Shown: positions 1-12,923, counted from the stretch's first letter. The stretch: DNA of 59,839 nucleotides from Pseudomonadota bacterium (GCA_021847345.1 JAJZTW010000020.1:1-59839); one strand, 5' to 3'. A program made the numbers and translations. Notes: a model not told the origin generated them from the sequence alone.

Positions 1-8
1 GAGGGGGC

Positions 9-1757
9 TCACACCAACTCCGCCGGCTCGCCGTCGGCGCCGGCGCGCAGTTCGAACACCTGCACGTGGAACGGCAGCACGCCGGCGCGGTGCGCCACGC
101 TGACCAGCGTGGTGTGCGGCAGTTCGCGGCGCAGCAGCTCGTACATCGCCGTCTCCAGCGATGCGTCGAGCGCACTGGTGGCCTCGTCGAGGAACAGCCA
201 GTCGGGTGCCGCCAGCAGCGCGCGAGCGATGGCCAGGCGCTGCTGCTCGCCGGGGGACAGGCGCTGCATCCAGCCGTCGTCGACGTCGAGCAAGGGCACC
301 AGGTGCGGCAGCCGTGCGCTGTCCAGCACCTGGCGCAGGCGTGCGTCGTCGAAGGACTCGCTGGGCATCGGGTAGGTCAGCACCTCGCGCAGCGTGCCCA
401 TCGGCAGGTAGGGCTTTTGCGGCAGGAACAGCACGCGCCCGTCGGGCAGGCGCTGGCCGCGACCTTGCGCGTAGGGCCAGATGCCGGCCAGCCAGCGCAT
501 CAGCGTGCTCTTGCCCAGTCCCGACGGTCCCATGATCAGCGTGTGCTGGCCGGGCTCGATGCGCTGGCCGGCAGCCTGCAACAGCGGCCGCCCGTCGGGG
601 GCGTCGATGCGCAGGTCGCCAAGCTCCACACCCTGGCGCGGCGCCGCGCCTGACGCTGCCTGGCGCGGCTGCGCCGCGGCGGGCGCAGCCCCCTGCGCGC
701 GCACCTGCTCGACCGATTCCAGGAAAGTCGCCAGACGCTGCAGCGTGGCCAGCCAGCTGACGATGCTGCCGTAGGAGGAAATGAACCAGGACAGGGCGCC
801 CTGCACCTGGCCGAAGGCGTTGGTGGTCTGGGTCAAGCCGCCGAGGTGGATCTTGCCGGCGAAGTAGCGCGGCGCCGCCACCAGGATCGGAAAGATGATC
901 GCCAGCTGGCCGTAGAACGACGTGTACCACGTGAACAGCTTCTGGCGTTTCATGATGCCCCACCAGTTGTTCCAGATGTTCGCGAACCGCGCGCGGTGCC
1001 CCTCGAGCTCGCGCGGCTCGCCGCGGTACAGCGCAATGCCCTCGTTGTGCTCGCGCGTGCGCGCCAGCCCGAAGCGGAAATCGGCCTCGTAGCGCTGCTG
1101 GTCGAAGTTCAGGCGGATCAGCGGCTTGCCCACCACGTGCGCCAGCCAGCTGCCGACGCCCGAGTACACGAGCGCCGCCCACACCATGTAGCCGGGGATG
1201 TGCACGCCCCACAGCGTGAAGGCGCCGGAAAGCTCCCACAACACGAACAGGAAGGAGAACAGCGTGACCACCGACGAGATCACGCCGAAGAACAGGTTCA
1301 GCGTGCTGCTGACGAAGCTGTTGATGTCGTCGGAAATCCGCTGGTCCGGGTTGTCCTCCTGGCCGCGGCGCAGCGCCATGCGGTAGTGGGTGCCGCCTTC
1401 GAGCCAGTCGCGCAGGAACACCTCGGTGACCCAGCGGCGCCAGCGGATCTGCAGCATCTGCTGCAGGTACTGGGAGTACACGGCCAGCACGATGTAGATG
1501 AAGGCCAGGATCGTGAACACCAGCAGCAGGTGCTTGAACTGCGGATAGGCATGCGCCTGCAGCGCGTTGAAGAAGTCGCGGTTCCAGAAGTTCAGGCGCA
1601 CGTTGATCCAGATCAGCGCCAGGTTCATCGCCAGCACGGTGCCCAGCAGCAGCCAGCCCATTCGCCAATCCTCCGAGACCCAGTAGGGCTTGGCGATCTC
1701 CAGGAACTGGCGCATGGAGAAGCGGTAGGGCCGACTGACGGGAGCTGGACGGGACAT
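9..1757 (-). CDS. ABC transporter, fused permease and ATPase (SbmA/YddA type)
   Basis: A half-transporter with an N-terminal membrane domain (about residues 10-350, several long hydrophobic stretches) fused to a C-terminal ATPase. With the start used here, Walker A GPSGLGKS is at about 410-417, the signature LSPGEQQ at about 500-506, Walker B LFLDEA at about 521-526 and the switch His at about 556. The membrane domain is the ABC_membrane_2 type of SbmA/BacA and YddA, which move peptides or other amphipathic substrates across the inner membrane; the substrate here is unknown. An upstream ATG at 1856 would add 33 Arg/Pro-rich residues. I prefer 1757 because the family normally begins shortly before the first helix, but neither start has a clear ribosome binding site. 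It diverges from ilvE. The stop codon lies inside a repeat-like end shared with clpA. Confidence 0.85.
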   Translation of the reverse strand: MSRPAPVSRPYRFSMRQFLEIAKPYWVSEDWRMGWLLLGTVLAMNLALIWINVRLNFWNRDFFNALQAHAYPQFKHLLLVFTILAFIYIVLAVYSQYLQQMLQIRWRRWVTEVFLRDWLEGGTHYRMALRRGQEDNPDQRISDDINSFVSSTLNLFFGVISSVVTLFSFLFVLWELSGAFTLWGVHIPGYMVWAALVYSGVGSWLAHVVGKPLIRLNFDQQRYEADFRFGLARTREHNEGIALYRGEPRELEGHRARFANIWNNWWGIMKRQKLFTWYTSFYGQLAIIFPILVAAPRYFAGKIHLGGLTQTTNAFGQVQGALSWFISSYGSIVSWLATLQRLATFLESVEQVRAQGAAPAAAQPRQAASGAAPRQGVELGDLRIDAPDGRPLLQAAGQRIEPGQHTLIMGPSGLGKSTLMRWLAGIWPYAQGRGQRLPDGRVLFLPQKPYLPMGTLREVLTYPMPSESFDDARLRQVLDSARLPHLVPLLDVDDGWMQRLSPGEQQRLAIARALLAAPDWLFLDEATSALDASLETAMYELLRRELPHTTLVSVAHRAGVLPFHVQVFELRAGADGEPAELV

Positions 1758-1912
1758 GGAGCGAACGCGGGTGGGGAAACGGGGGGCTGCGCGGCGACGG
1801 GCGCTGGGATGCGCCGTGCCGGCAGCCGACATTGTGCCCGCATCGTGCCGTTTCATGGCGCGCAGGCGCCGCCCTTAAAATGCAGTTTTCACATCCGACC
1901 CTGGAGACTCAC

Positions 1913-2854
1913 ATGGCTTTGCCGACGCCCACGTCGATGTCCGATCGCGACGGGAAAATCTGGATGGACGGCCAGCTCGTCGAGTGGCGCGATGCCAAGA
2001 TCCACGTGCTGACCCACACCCTGCACTATGGCTGCGGGGCCTTCGAGGGCGTACGCGCCTACGAGACCAGCCAGGGCACGGCCATCTTCCGCCTGCGCGA
2101 GCACACGCAGCGCCTGTTCGACAGCGCCAAGATCCTGCGCATGCAGATTCCCTTCACGCTCGAGCAGGCCATGCAGGCGCAGATCGACGTGGTGCGCGCC
2201 AACGGCTTCAGCTCCTGCTACATCCGCCCGCTGGTGTGGATCGGCGACAAGAAGCTGGGCGTTTCCCCGCGCGGCAACACCATCCACCTGATGGTCGCGG
2301 CATGGCCGTGGGGCGCGTACCTGGGCGAGGAAGGGATGGCCAAGGGCATCCGCGTGAAGACCAGCAGCTACACCCGGCACCACGTGAACATCACCATGTG
2401 CAATGCCAAGACGGTGAGCAACTACACCAACAGCATCCTGGCCAACCTCGAGGTCACGGGCGACGGCTACGACGAGGCGCTGCTGCTCGACCCGCAGGGT
2501 TTCGTCAGCGAGGGCGCTGGCGAGAACATCTTCGTCGTGCGCGACGGCGTGGTCTACACGCCCGATGCCTCGTCGGGCGCGCTCAACGGCATCACCCGGC
2601 GCACCGTGTTCTCGATCTGCGAGGACCTGGGCCTGCGCGTGGAGGCCAAGCGCATCCCGCGCGACGAGATCTACATCTCCGACGAGGCCTTCTTCAGCGG
2701 CACGGCGGCGGAGATCACGCCGATCCGCGAACTCGACGGCGTGACCATCGGTGCCGGCCAGCGCGGCCCGGTCACAGAGCGCATCCAGAGCGCCTTTTTC
2801 GACATCGTCGGCGGGCGCAACCCGAAATACGCGGACTGGCTTGCCCGCGTCTGA
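1913..2854 (+). CDS. ilvE: Branched-chain amino acid aminotransferase
   Basis: This PLP enzyme of fold type IV makes Leu, Ile and Val from their 2-oxo acids using glutamate, in the cytoplasm. The 313-residue length is normal. The N-terminal part carries the family pattern HTLHYGCGAFEGVRAY; the middle carries KTVSNYTNS with the PLP lysine, and EGAGENIFVV. The ATG at 1913 follows GGAG at 1903-1906. An ATG 81 bases further upstream is in frame, but it would add residues foreign to the family and overlap the divergent transporter's leader. IlvE, a CHCC zinc protein and WaaF follow one another as in many Burkholderiales, so co-transcription is likely. Confidence 0.96.
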   Translation: MALPTPTSMSDRDGKIWMDGQLVEWRDAKIHVLTHTLHYGCGAFEGVRAYETSQGTAIFRLREHTQRLFDSAKILRMQIPFTLEQAMQAQIDVVRANGFSSCYIRPLVWIGDKKLGVSPRGNTIHLMVAAWPWGAYLGEEGMAKGIRVKTSSYTRHHVNITMCNAKTVSNYTNSILANLEVTGDGYDEALLLDPQGFVSEGAGENIFVVRDGVVYTPDASSGALNGITRRTVFSICEDLGLRVEAKRIPRDEIYISDEAFFSGTAAEITPIRELDGVTIGAGQRGPVTERIQSAFFDIVGGRNPKYADWLARV

Positions 2855-2895
2855 GGCCTGCTCGCACCCGCCCCCAGCATGGAGATCCGTACCTC

Positions 2896-3096
2896 ATGAG
2901 CGCCATACCCAAGCCCGAGATGCCGGTGGTCGAACTCAAGGCTTCCGACCTGCCCGCGTTCTGCCCCAACCCGGCGATGCCGGTGTGGAGCGCGCATCCG
3001 CGCGTGTTCCTGGAGGTCACCCACGGCGAGACCGCCTGTCCGTATTGCGGCACGCGTTATCGCCTGGCCGACGGCGAAGTCGTGCACGGGCATTGA
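2896..3096 (+). CDS. Small CHCC-type zinc-finger protein
   Basis: This is a 66-residue protein of the zf-CHCC family. It has CPNP near residue 16 and CPYCGTRYRL near residue 50, with a histidine between, which together fit one zinc site. The fold resembles the C-terminal zinc domain of mitochondrial complex I subunit NDUFS6, but the role of the free-standing bacterial protein is not established. It starts 41 bases after ilvE, and its TGA overlaps the proposed TTG start of waaF, so the three genes probably form one transcript. Confidence 0.85.
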   Translation: MSAIPKPEMPVVELKASDLPAFCPNPAMPVWSAHPRVFLEVTHGETACPYCGTRYRLADGEVVHGH

Positions 3097-4226
3097 GCGC
3101 GCCCGGCCAGCCGGCGAGCCCCGCCGCCCCCGCACCGCCGGGCGACGCGGGCACCCGCAGCCTGCTGGTGGCGCCGCAGTGGATCGGCGACGCCGTGATG
3201 GCGCAGCCTCTGGTGGGGCTGCTGCACGCGCGCGGTGAGCAGCTCACCGCGCTGGCGCTGCCGGGCGCAGCCGACGTGCTGCGCGCGATGCCGGGCGTCG
3301 CGCAGGTGGTGCAGACCGGCTTCGCGCACGGCCGCCTCGACCTGCGGGCGCGGCTGCGCCTGGCGGCCGAGCTGCGCGACCAGGGCTTCGCCCGGGCCTA
3401 CGTGCTGGGCAACAACGTCAAGGCCCGCCTCGTTCCGTGGCTGGCGGGAATCCCGGTTCGCATCGGCTGGCGCGGCGAGGCCGCAGGCGCGCTGCTCACC
3501 CACGCGCTGGCGGCTGCGGACGCCGGCGGCACACGCCCCGACATGCGCGAGCATTACGCGCGACTGGCTGGCGCCGTACCCGCGCGCTCGCCCGGCGCGG
3601 CCGCGCTGCCTGGCTGCGCCGACGCATGCTGGCGGGCCGCGCCGGAGCCGGTGCTCGATGTGCCGGCTCGGCTTTCGGGTCGCGCGGCGGCCGACTTCGG
3701 CCTCGAGCAGGCCTTCATCGCGCTGTGCCCGGGAGCCGAGTTCGGCCCCGCCAAGCAGTGGCCTGCGCAGCACTACGCGGCGCTGGCCCGCATGGCGCTC
3801 GACACCGGGCTGCGCGTGGCCGTGCTGGGAACCGCGCGCGACCATGCGTTCGCGCAGGCCATCGTGCGCGGCGCCGGAGCCACGGGGCAGGCCCCGGTGC
3901 TGGATCTGTGCGGACGCACGTCGATGGCGCAGGCGCTGGCGCTGCTCGGCGCCGCAGCCGGCGTGGTCAGCAACGACTCGGGACTGATGCACGTGGCGGC
4001 CGCGCTCGGCCGCCCCACCGTCGGAATCTACGGCTCGACCGACCCGCGCCACACGCCACCGGCGGCGCGCCACAGCGCCGCGCTCTGGCTGCGACTGCCC
4101 TGCAGTCCGTGCTTCGCGAGGCAGTGCCCGCTGGGCCACGGCAACTGCCTGCACGCGCTCGACCCGGAGTGGGCCTGGAGCGTGCTTCGTGGGCTCATGC
4201 TGGCGTGGCACGGCATGGCGCCCTGA
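3093..4226 (+). CDS. waaF: ADP-heptose:LPS heptosyltransferase II
   Basis: A GT9-family enzyme that adds the second L-glycero-D-manno-heptose to the LPS inner core at the inner membrane face. APQWIGDAVMAQPL lies at about residues 27-40 and contains the proposed catalytic Asp. The C-terminal half has the nucleotide-sugar region GVVSNDSGLMHVAAALG and a G-x-Y-G-S-T-D-P segment. No ATG lies near the conserved N-terminus. The TTG at 3093 overlaps the previous stop (TTGA) and gives a 20-residue lead-in and 377 residues in all, slightly longer than the usual 340-350. A GTG a few codons into the conserved region is a less attractive alternative. Confidence 0.9.
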   Translation: MSAPGQPASPAAPAPPGDAGTRSLLVAPQWIGDAVMAQPLVGLLHARGEQLTALALPGAADVLRAMPGVAQVVQTGFAHGRLDLRARLRLAAELRDQGFARAYVLGNNVKARLVPWLAGIPVRIGWRGEAAGALLTHALAAADAGGTRPDMREHYARLAGAVPARSPGAAALPGCADACWRAAPEPVLDVPARLSGRAAADFGLEQAFIALCPGAEFGPAKQWPAQHYAALARMALDTGLRVAVLGTARDHAFAQAIVRGAGATGQAPVLDLCGRTSMAQALALLGAAAGVVSNDSGLMHVAAALGRPTVGIYGSTDPRHTPPAARHSAALWLRLPCSPCFARQCPLGHGNCLHALDPEWAWSVLRGLMLAWHGMAP

Positions 4227-4235
4227 GCCGCGGCG

Positions 4236-4261
4236 CCTGGGCGGCGGATGCGCCGCCCGGG
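4236..4261. terminator. GC hairpin between convergent waaF and rhlE
   Basis: GGGCGGCG (4239-4246) pairs with CGCCGCCC (4251-4258) across a 4-base loop, and three more pairs extend the stem outward. It fills the short gap between two convergent genes, so it could stop both transcripts. There is no U-tract on either strand, so intrinsic termination is uncertain. Confidence 0.45.
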
Positions 4262-4274
4262 CTCATCTTCCCGA

Positions 4275-5657
<1,383 letters not shown>

Positions 5658-5894
5658 GGAGTCTTTCGAGGCCCGCGCGCCGAGGACGAGTGTCGTGACG
5701 AGACGCGCGGGAAACCTCGATGACCGTCTCGACGACCCGTGCAGGCCGGCCAGGGGCCGCCGCATGGATTCCGGAATGTCCGGAACGAAACGCCAGTTTG
5801 TCACCGAGGCGAACAGCCGGCGTTGCGCCGGCAGGAGTCGGATTCGACAGCCGGCGCTGCAAACTGTAAGCACGCCGACAAGCCTCGAATTCTA
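5658..5894 (-). promoter_or_regulatory. Candidate rhlE promoter and long structured 5' leader
   Basis: Read on the minus strand, TGCTAGAAT (complement of 5889-5897) is a good extended -10 element. It would place the rhlE transcript start near 5882, about 225 bases before the start codon. The leader contains two clean hairpins: GCCGGCG/CGCCGGC (5816-5822 with 5826-5832) and TTCCGGA/TCCGGAA (5769-5775 with 5779-5785). No -35 of quality is visible. The rest of the gap, to 6070, would hold the promoter of the RidA gene; I see no convincing element there. Confidence 0.4.
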
Positions 5895-6070
5895 GCATGC
5901 AAGCCACCATGCACGGCCGTGCGCGACCCTTCGGTGCATGGGCACGAGCTCAGGACGGCCCATGTCGCGCCGTGCGCATTGGCTATGCTGTAAGGCTCGG
6001 GCCCGCGAGGCCGCCCCCGTGGACCGACGCGCCGCCCCCCTCCCCGAGCCCCAAACCCCGACGAAAAATC

Positions 6071-6506
6071 ATGAGCATCTACACCACCCTGCAAAGCCTG
6101 GGCATCACGCTGCCCGAGGCCGCCACCCCGGCCGCCGCCTACCTGCCGTTCGTGCAAAGCGGCGACCTGCTGTTCGTCTCCGGCCACATCAGCAAGCGCG
6201 ACGGCCGCGTGCTGGCCGGCCAGCTCGGGCGCGAGCTCGACACCGCCCAGGGCCGCCAGGCCGCGCGCGGCGTGGCCATCGACCTCATGGGCACGCTGCA
6301 TGCGGCCTGCGGCGACCTGCGACGCGTGCGACGAATCGTCAAGCTGCTGGGGCTGGTCAACTCCACGCCCGACTACACCGAGCAGCACCTGGTGATCAAC
6401 GGCGCCTCGGAACTCTTCGGCGAAGTCTTCGGCCCCGCGGGCCAGCATGCGCGCAGCGCCTTCGGCGTGGCGCAGCTGCCGATGGGCGCCGCGGTGGAAA
6501 TCGAAC

Positions 6507-6529
<23 letters not shown>
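6071..6529 (+). CDS. RidA/YjgF-family protein
   Basis: A 152-residue RidA-like protein. The family hydrolyses reactive enamine/imine intermediates released by PLP enzymes, although this longer subgroup is less well characterised. SGHISKRDG and the C-terminal block [12 protein letters not shown] followed by VEIELIA are family hallmarks, and the Arg in HARS corresponds to the RidA substrate-carboxylate arginine. The ATG at 6071 gives the family-typical start; the upstream in-frame extension has no family resemblance. Its last 23 bases overlap the end of parC on the other strand. Confidence 0.88.
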
Positions 6530-8894
<2,365 letters not shown>

Positions 8895-8958
8895 CGAATC
8901 CACCTATCGACTACCGTCAAGGAACCAAGGCTGCAACCTCGGGCGCAACGCAGGGCCA

Positions 8959-9113
8959 ACACCCCAGCCGGCGCCGGGCCGCCCCAAGCCGGCTGGAGCC
9001 CCCTCGGGGGGCAGCGAGCAACGCGAGCGTGGGGGCACACCCCAGCCGGCGCCGGGCCGCCCCAAGCCGGCTGGAGCCCCCTCGGGGGGCAGCGAGCAAC
9101 GCGAGCGTGGGGG
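8959..9113. repeat. Tandem direct repeat, two 77-bp units between parE and parC
   Basis: Units 8959-9035 and 9037-9113 are identical by eye and one base apart (period 78). Each holds two inverted repeats: CCAGCCGG/CCGGCTGG (8964-8971 with 8989-8996 in unit 1) and a CCCCCTCGGGGGG hairpin. The same words (GCCGCCCCAAG, CCCCCTCGGGGG) recur in the large repeat at 43602-43946, so both belong to one dispersed, palindrome-rich family. No gene is supported here, although several frames stay open through it. It may stop or attenuate transcription between parE and parC. Confidence 0.9.
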
Positions 9114-9122
9114 TCCTCCATC

Positions 9123-11096
9123 TCAGACGTCGACCTCGACGCGGTCGCCGAAGGCCTCCATCAGCTCGCGTCGGGCCTGTGCCTCGCCCTTGCCCATCAA
9201 GCGCGTGAACAACTCGGACGTCGCCTCGCTGCCGAAGGCCCCGAAACTCACCTGCAGCAAGCGCCGCGTGTCGGGGTTGAGCGTGGTTTCCCACAACTGC
9301 TCGGCGCTCATCTCGCCCAGCCCCTTGAAGCGCGACACGTTCCACGCGCCGTCGCGCAAGCCATCCTTGCGCAGCCGGTCGCAGATCGCCTGCAGCTCGC
9401 CGTCGTCGAGCGCGTAGAGCTTGGCCGCCGGTTTCCTGCCGCGCGCCGGAGCGTCCACGCGGAACAGCGGGGGGCGCGCGACGTACACGTGGCCGCGCTG
9501 CACGAGCTGCGGGAAGTGGCGCAGGAACAGGGTCAGCAGCAGCACCTGGATATGCGAGCCATCCACGTCGGCGTCGCTGAGGATGCAGATCTTGCCGTAG
9601 CGCAGCGACGACAGGTCGACCGCATCGTCGATGCCGTGCGGATCGAGCCCGATGGCCACCGCGATGTCGTGGATCTCCTGGTTGGCGAACAGGCGGTCGC
9701 GGTCCACCTCCCACGAATTGAGCACCTTGCCACGCAGCGGAAGAACGGCCTGGAACTCCTTTTCCCGGCCCATCTTCGCCGAGCCGCCGGCGGAATCCCC
9801 CTCGACCAGGAACAGCTCGTTGCGCGACATGTCACGGCTTTCGCAATCGGTGAGCTTGCCCGGCAGCACCGCCATGCCGGAGCCCTTGCGACGCTCGACC
9901 CGCTGCGCCGCCCGCTGGCGCGTCTGCGCCTGGGCGATGACCAGATCGGCCAGCGCGCGTCCGAGCTCGACATGCTGGCTCAGCCACAGCTCCAGCGCCG
10001 GGCGCACGAAGCCGGAAACCAGGCGCACCGCGTCGCGGCTGTTCAGGCGCTCCTTCATCTGCCCCTGGAACTGCGGGTCCAGCACCTTGGCCGACAGCAC
10101 GCACGATGCGCGCGAGAACACGTCCTCGGGAAGCAGTCGCAGCCCCTTGGGCGCCAGCGCATGCAGCTCGATGAAGCCCTTGACCGCCTGGAACAGGCCC
10201 TCGCGCAGCCCCGCCTCGTGGGTGCCTCCGGCCGGCGTGGGAATGAGGTTGACGTAGGACTCGCGCAGCACGCTGCCCTCGGCGCTGAACGCCACGCACC
10301 ATTGCGCACCCTCGCCCGGCGCGAAGCCCTCGGTCTGCGCCTCGGCCGCGCCCTGACCCTCGAATTCGAGCAACACGGGCGTGTCGCCCAGCGCCTCGCG
10401 CAGGTAGCCGCGCAAACCCTCGTCGTAGCGCCATTCGTGGGTCTCGCCGCTCTTTTCCACATGCAGGCGCACGCTCAGCCCGGGCAGCAGCACCGCCTTG
10501 CTGCGCAGCAGGTGCGTCAGCTCGGACAGCGGCAATTGCAGGGACTCGAAATAGCGTGCGTCCGGCCAGGCACGCACGCGCGTGCCGCTGCGCGCTTCGC
10601 CGCGCGCCAGGGAACGGCTCTGCAGGGCCTCGACCGGCGCGCCATCGGCGAACACCAGCGTGCTGGCCTGGCCGTCGCGATGCACCTCGACCTCGAGGCG
10701 GCGGCTCAGCGCATTGGTCACGCTGACGCCCACGCCGTGCAGGCCGCCGGAGAAGCGGTACGCCGCGCCGGCATCGAGCTTGTCGAACTTGCCCCCGGCG
10801 TGCAGCTGGGTGAACACCAGCTCGACCACCGGCACGCCCTCGTCCGGATGCAGGCCCACCGGGATGCCGCGCCCGTCGTCCTGCACGGTCACGCTGCCGT
10901 CGGCGTGCACGATCACGTCGATGCGCCGGGCGTGTCCGGCCAGCGCCTCGTCGGCGCTGTTGTCGATCACCTCCTGGATGATGTGCAAGGGGTTGACGGT
11001 GGAGGTGTACATGCCAGGACGCTGCCTGACCGGCTCCAGCCCCTTCAGAACCCGGATCGATGCTTCGCTGTAGCTCGCGCGCTTGGATGTGGCCAT
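9123..11096 (-). CDS. parE: DNA topoisomerase IV subunit B
   Basis: The ATPase subunit of topoisomerase IV. Its GHKL ATPase motifs are EVIDNSADEAL (42-52), DDGRGIPV (73-80) and YRFSGGLHGVGVSVTN. The TOPRIM domain carries FLVEGDSAGGSAKMGREKEF and SDADVDGSHIQ. The 657-residue length fits ParE rather than the longer GyrB. The ATG at 11096 gives MATSKRASYSEASI, the usual start; 50 further in-frame codons upstream contain no family sequence and overlap DnaA-box-like sites. ParC lies downstream on the same strand. Confidence 0.96.
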   Translation of the reverse strand: MATSKRASYSEASIRVLKGLEPVRQRPGMYTSTVNPLHIIQEVIDNSADEALAGHARRIDVIVHADGSVTVQDDGRGIPVGLHPDEGVPVVELVFTQLHAGGKFDKLDAGAAYRFSGGLHGVGVSVTNALSRRLEVEVHRDGQASTLVFADGAPVEALQSRSLARGEARSGTRVRAWPDARYFESLQLPLSELTHLLRSKAVLLPGLSVRLHVEKSGETHEWRYDEGLRGYLREALGDTPVLLEFEGQGAAEAQTEGFAPGEGAQWCVAFSAEGSVLRESYVNLIPTPAGGTHEAGLREGLFQAVKGFIELHALAPKGLRLLPEDVFSRASCVLSAKVLDPQFQGQMKERLNSRDAVRLVSGFVRPALELWLSQHVELGRALADLVIAQAQTRQRAAQRVERRKGSGMAVLPGKLTDCESRDMSRNELFLVEGDSAGGSAKMGREKEFQAVLPLRGKVLNSWEVDRDRLFANQEIHDIAVAIGLDPHGIDDAVDLSSLRYGKICILSDADVDGSHIQVLLLTLFLRHFPQLVQRGHVYVARPPLFRVDAPARGRKPAAKLYALDDGELQAICDRLRKDGLRDGAWNVSRFKGLGEMSAEQLWETTLNPDTRRLLQVSFGAFGSEATSELFTRLMGKGEAQARRELMEAFGDRVEVDV

Positions 11097-11103
11097 CGGC
11101 GGT

Positions 11104-11194
11104 TGTGGATAAGACTCGACGAATGTGGACAACATGGACGCCGCGGCCGACACCGGCCGCGAGCGAAAAAATTTATCCCCACGGACTGGGGATA
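11104..11194. promoter_or_regulatory. Cluster of DnaA-box-like sites and a palindrome upstream of parE
   Basis: TGTGGATAA at 11104-11112 is the exact complement of the DnaA box TTATCCACA and ends 7 bases before the parE start codon. TGTGGACAA at 11124-11132 (one mismatch) has the same orientation 20 bp away. TTATCCCCA at 11173-11181 is a third one-mismatch site and is half of a perfect inverted repeat, TATCCCCA-5-TGGGGATA (11174-11194). Direct control of parE by DnaA is inference only. The rest of 11195-11417 shows no convincing promoter. Confidence 0.5.
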
Positions 11195-11417
11195 GCCTGC
11201 CCCGCGGGGGGTGCCAAAGCCAGGTTTCATGCGGCCCGGCTCGCACATGCCCAAAATTCGGGCAGGGGCTCGAGGCCCGTCGCGAGGCCTTGACACGGCG
11301 CCTGCCTCATGAATGGAAGCCGCCGTCCATGGGGCATTCTAGAAGCCCCCCATGACCGCGGCCCGACATCGGGGCGCCCGGCTGTGCTTGAATCGTGCCT
11401 GCACATCGTCGCTGCCC

Positions 11418-12005
11418 ATGAACCCCACGTCACCGCCCGCCGCGGCATCGCCCGCCTCGCCCGCATCGCCCTGGGTGCTGCGCTTCGCGCCGCTGATCCG
11501 CGCCGGCTCGCCGGTGCTCGACCTGGCCTGCGGCGCGGGCCGCCATGCGCGCGCGCTGGCGGCGCGCGGGCACCCGGTGCTCGCGGTCGATCGCGACGCG
11601 CAGGCACTCGAAGGCCTGCGCGAGCTGAGCGGCGTGCGCACCCTGCAGGCCGACCTGGAAGCCGCGCCGTGGCCGCTTGCCGGTCAGCGCTTCGGCGCGG
11701 TGGTGGTCACGCGCTACCTGTGGCGCTCGCTGCTGCCGCACATCGTGCAGGCGGTGGACGACGGCGGCGTGCTGATCTACGAGACCTTCGCCGTCGGCCA
11801 GCAGACCATCGGGCGCCCGAGCCGCCCGGAGTTCCTGCTGCGCACCGGGGAACTGCTCGACGTGGTGCACGGACAGCTGCGGGTCGTGGCCTACGAGGAC
11901 GGCTTCGAGGCCGGCGCCGGCGGCTGCTTCGTGCAGCGCATCTGCGCGGTACGAAGCCCGGATGCGCGAGCCGAGGATCCCGACCCGCCCAAGTACAATC
12001 TGTGA
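11418..12005 (+). CDS. Class I SAM-dependent methyltransferase
   Basis: A 195-residue Rossmann-fold methyltransferase. Motif [13 protein letters not shown] (33-44) binds S-adenosylmethionine, an acidic residue (AVDRD) ends strand 2, and a later segment reads [11 protein letters not shown]. The substrate is unknown. The ATG at 11418 places motif I at the usual distance from the N-terminus; the longer frame from 11352 adds Arg/Cys-rich residues without family support. It lies 19 bases before dapA and may share its transcript. Confidence 0.82.
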   Translation: MNPTSPPAAASPASPASPWVLRFAPLIRAGSPVLDLACGAGRHARALAARGHPVLAVDRDAQALEGLRELSGVRTLQADLEAAPWPLAGQRFGAVVVTRYLWRSLLPHIVQAVDDGGVLIYETFAVGQQTIGRPSRPEFLLRTGELLDVVHGQLRVVAYEDGFEAGAGGCFVQRICAVRSPDARAEDPDPPKYNL

Positions 12006-12024
12006 ATTTTCCCGAGTGGCTGGC

Positions 12025-12912
12025 ATGAACACCATCACTGGCAGCATCGTGGCCCTGGTCACGCCCATGCACGAGGACGGCAGCGTCGACTTCGACGCGC
12101 TTCGCCGACTCATCGACTGGCATATCGCCGAAGGCACCGACTGCATCGGTGTCGTGGGAACCACAGGCGAATCACCCACGGTGAACGTCGAGGAACACCA
12201 CGAAATCATCCGGGTCGCGGTCGAGCAGGCGGCAGGTCGGGTACCGATCATGGCCGGTGCGGGCGCGAATTCCACGGCCGAGGCGATCGAACTTTCGCAC
12301 TACTGCAAGGAAGTCGGCGCCGATTGCACGCTGCAGGTCGTGCCCTACTACAACAAGCCCACGCAGGAGGGCATGTACCGGCATTTCCGCGCGATCGCCG
12401 AGGCCACCGACATCCCGATGGTGCTGTACAACGTGCCGGGCCGCACCGTCGCCGACCTGCTTCCCGAAACCGCGCTGCGCCTGGCCGACATCCCCAATGT
12501 CGTGGGCATCAAGGAGGCCACCGGCAACATCGATCGCGCGCTGCAGATCCTGCGCAAGGCGCCGAAGGATTTCGCCGTGTATTCGGGCGACGACTTCACC
12601 GCGGTGGCGCTGATGCTGCTCGGCGGGCACGGGAACGTCAGCGTCACCGCCAACGTCGTGCCGCGCCTGATGCACGACATGTGCACGGCCGCGATCTCCG
12701 GGCATGCCCGCGAGGCCACCGAGATGCACATGCGCATGATGGACCTCAACACCCTGCTGATGTGCGAGCCCAACCCGACCGCCGTGAAGTGGGCCCTGGC
12801 CGCGATGGGGCGCATGGAGGGCGGCATCCGGCTGCCCCTGGCGCCGCTGAGCAGCCGCCACGACGAATTGCGCGCGGCACTGGCCGCGTTGGGCATTCCC
12901 GTTCCCCATTGA
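12025..12912 (+). CDS. dapA: 4-hydroxy-tetrahydrodipicolinate synthase
   Basis: This enzyme condenses pyruvate with aspartate semialdehyde, the committed step to lysine and diaminopimelate for peptidoglycan. GTTGES lies at 45-50, [10 protein letters not shown] near 107, Tyr135 in LYNVPGRT and the Schiff-base Lys163 in GIKEATG. The 295-residue length is normal. The ATG at 12025 matches the family start [14 protein letters not shown]. It is followed after 11 bases by bamC, an order common in Beta- and Gammaproteobacteria. Confidence 0.97.
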   Translation: MNTITGSIVALVTPMHEDGSVDFDALRRLIDWHIAEGTDCIGVVGTTGESPTVNVEEHHEIIRVAVEQAAGRVPIMAGAGANSTAEAIELSHYCKEVGADCTLQVVPYYNKPTQEGMYRHFRAIAEATDIPMVLYNVPGRTVADLLPETALRLADIPNVVGIKEATGNIDRALQILRKAPKDFAVYSGDDFTAVALMLLGGHGNVSVTANVVPRLMHDMCTAAISGHAREATEMHMRMMDLNTLLMCEPNPTAVKWALAAMGRMEGGIRLPLAPLSSRHDELRAALAALGIPVPH

Positions 12913-12923
12913 GCTTTCACCTT

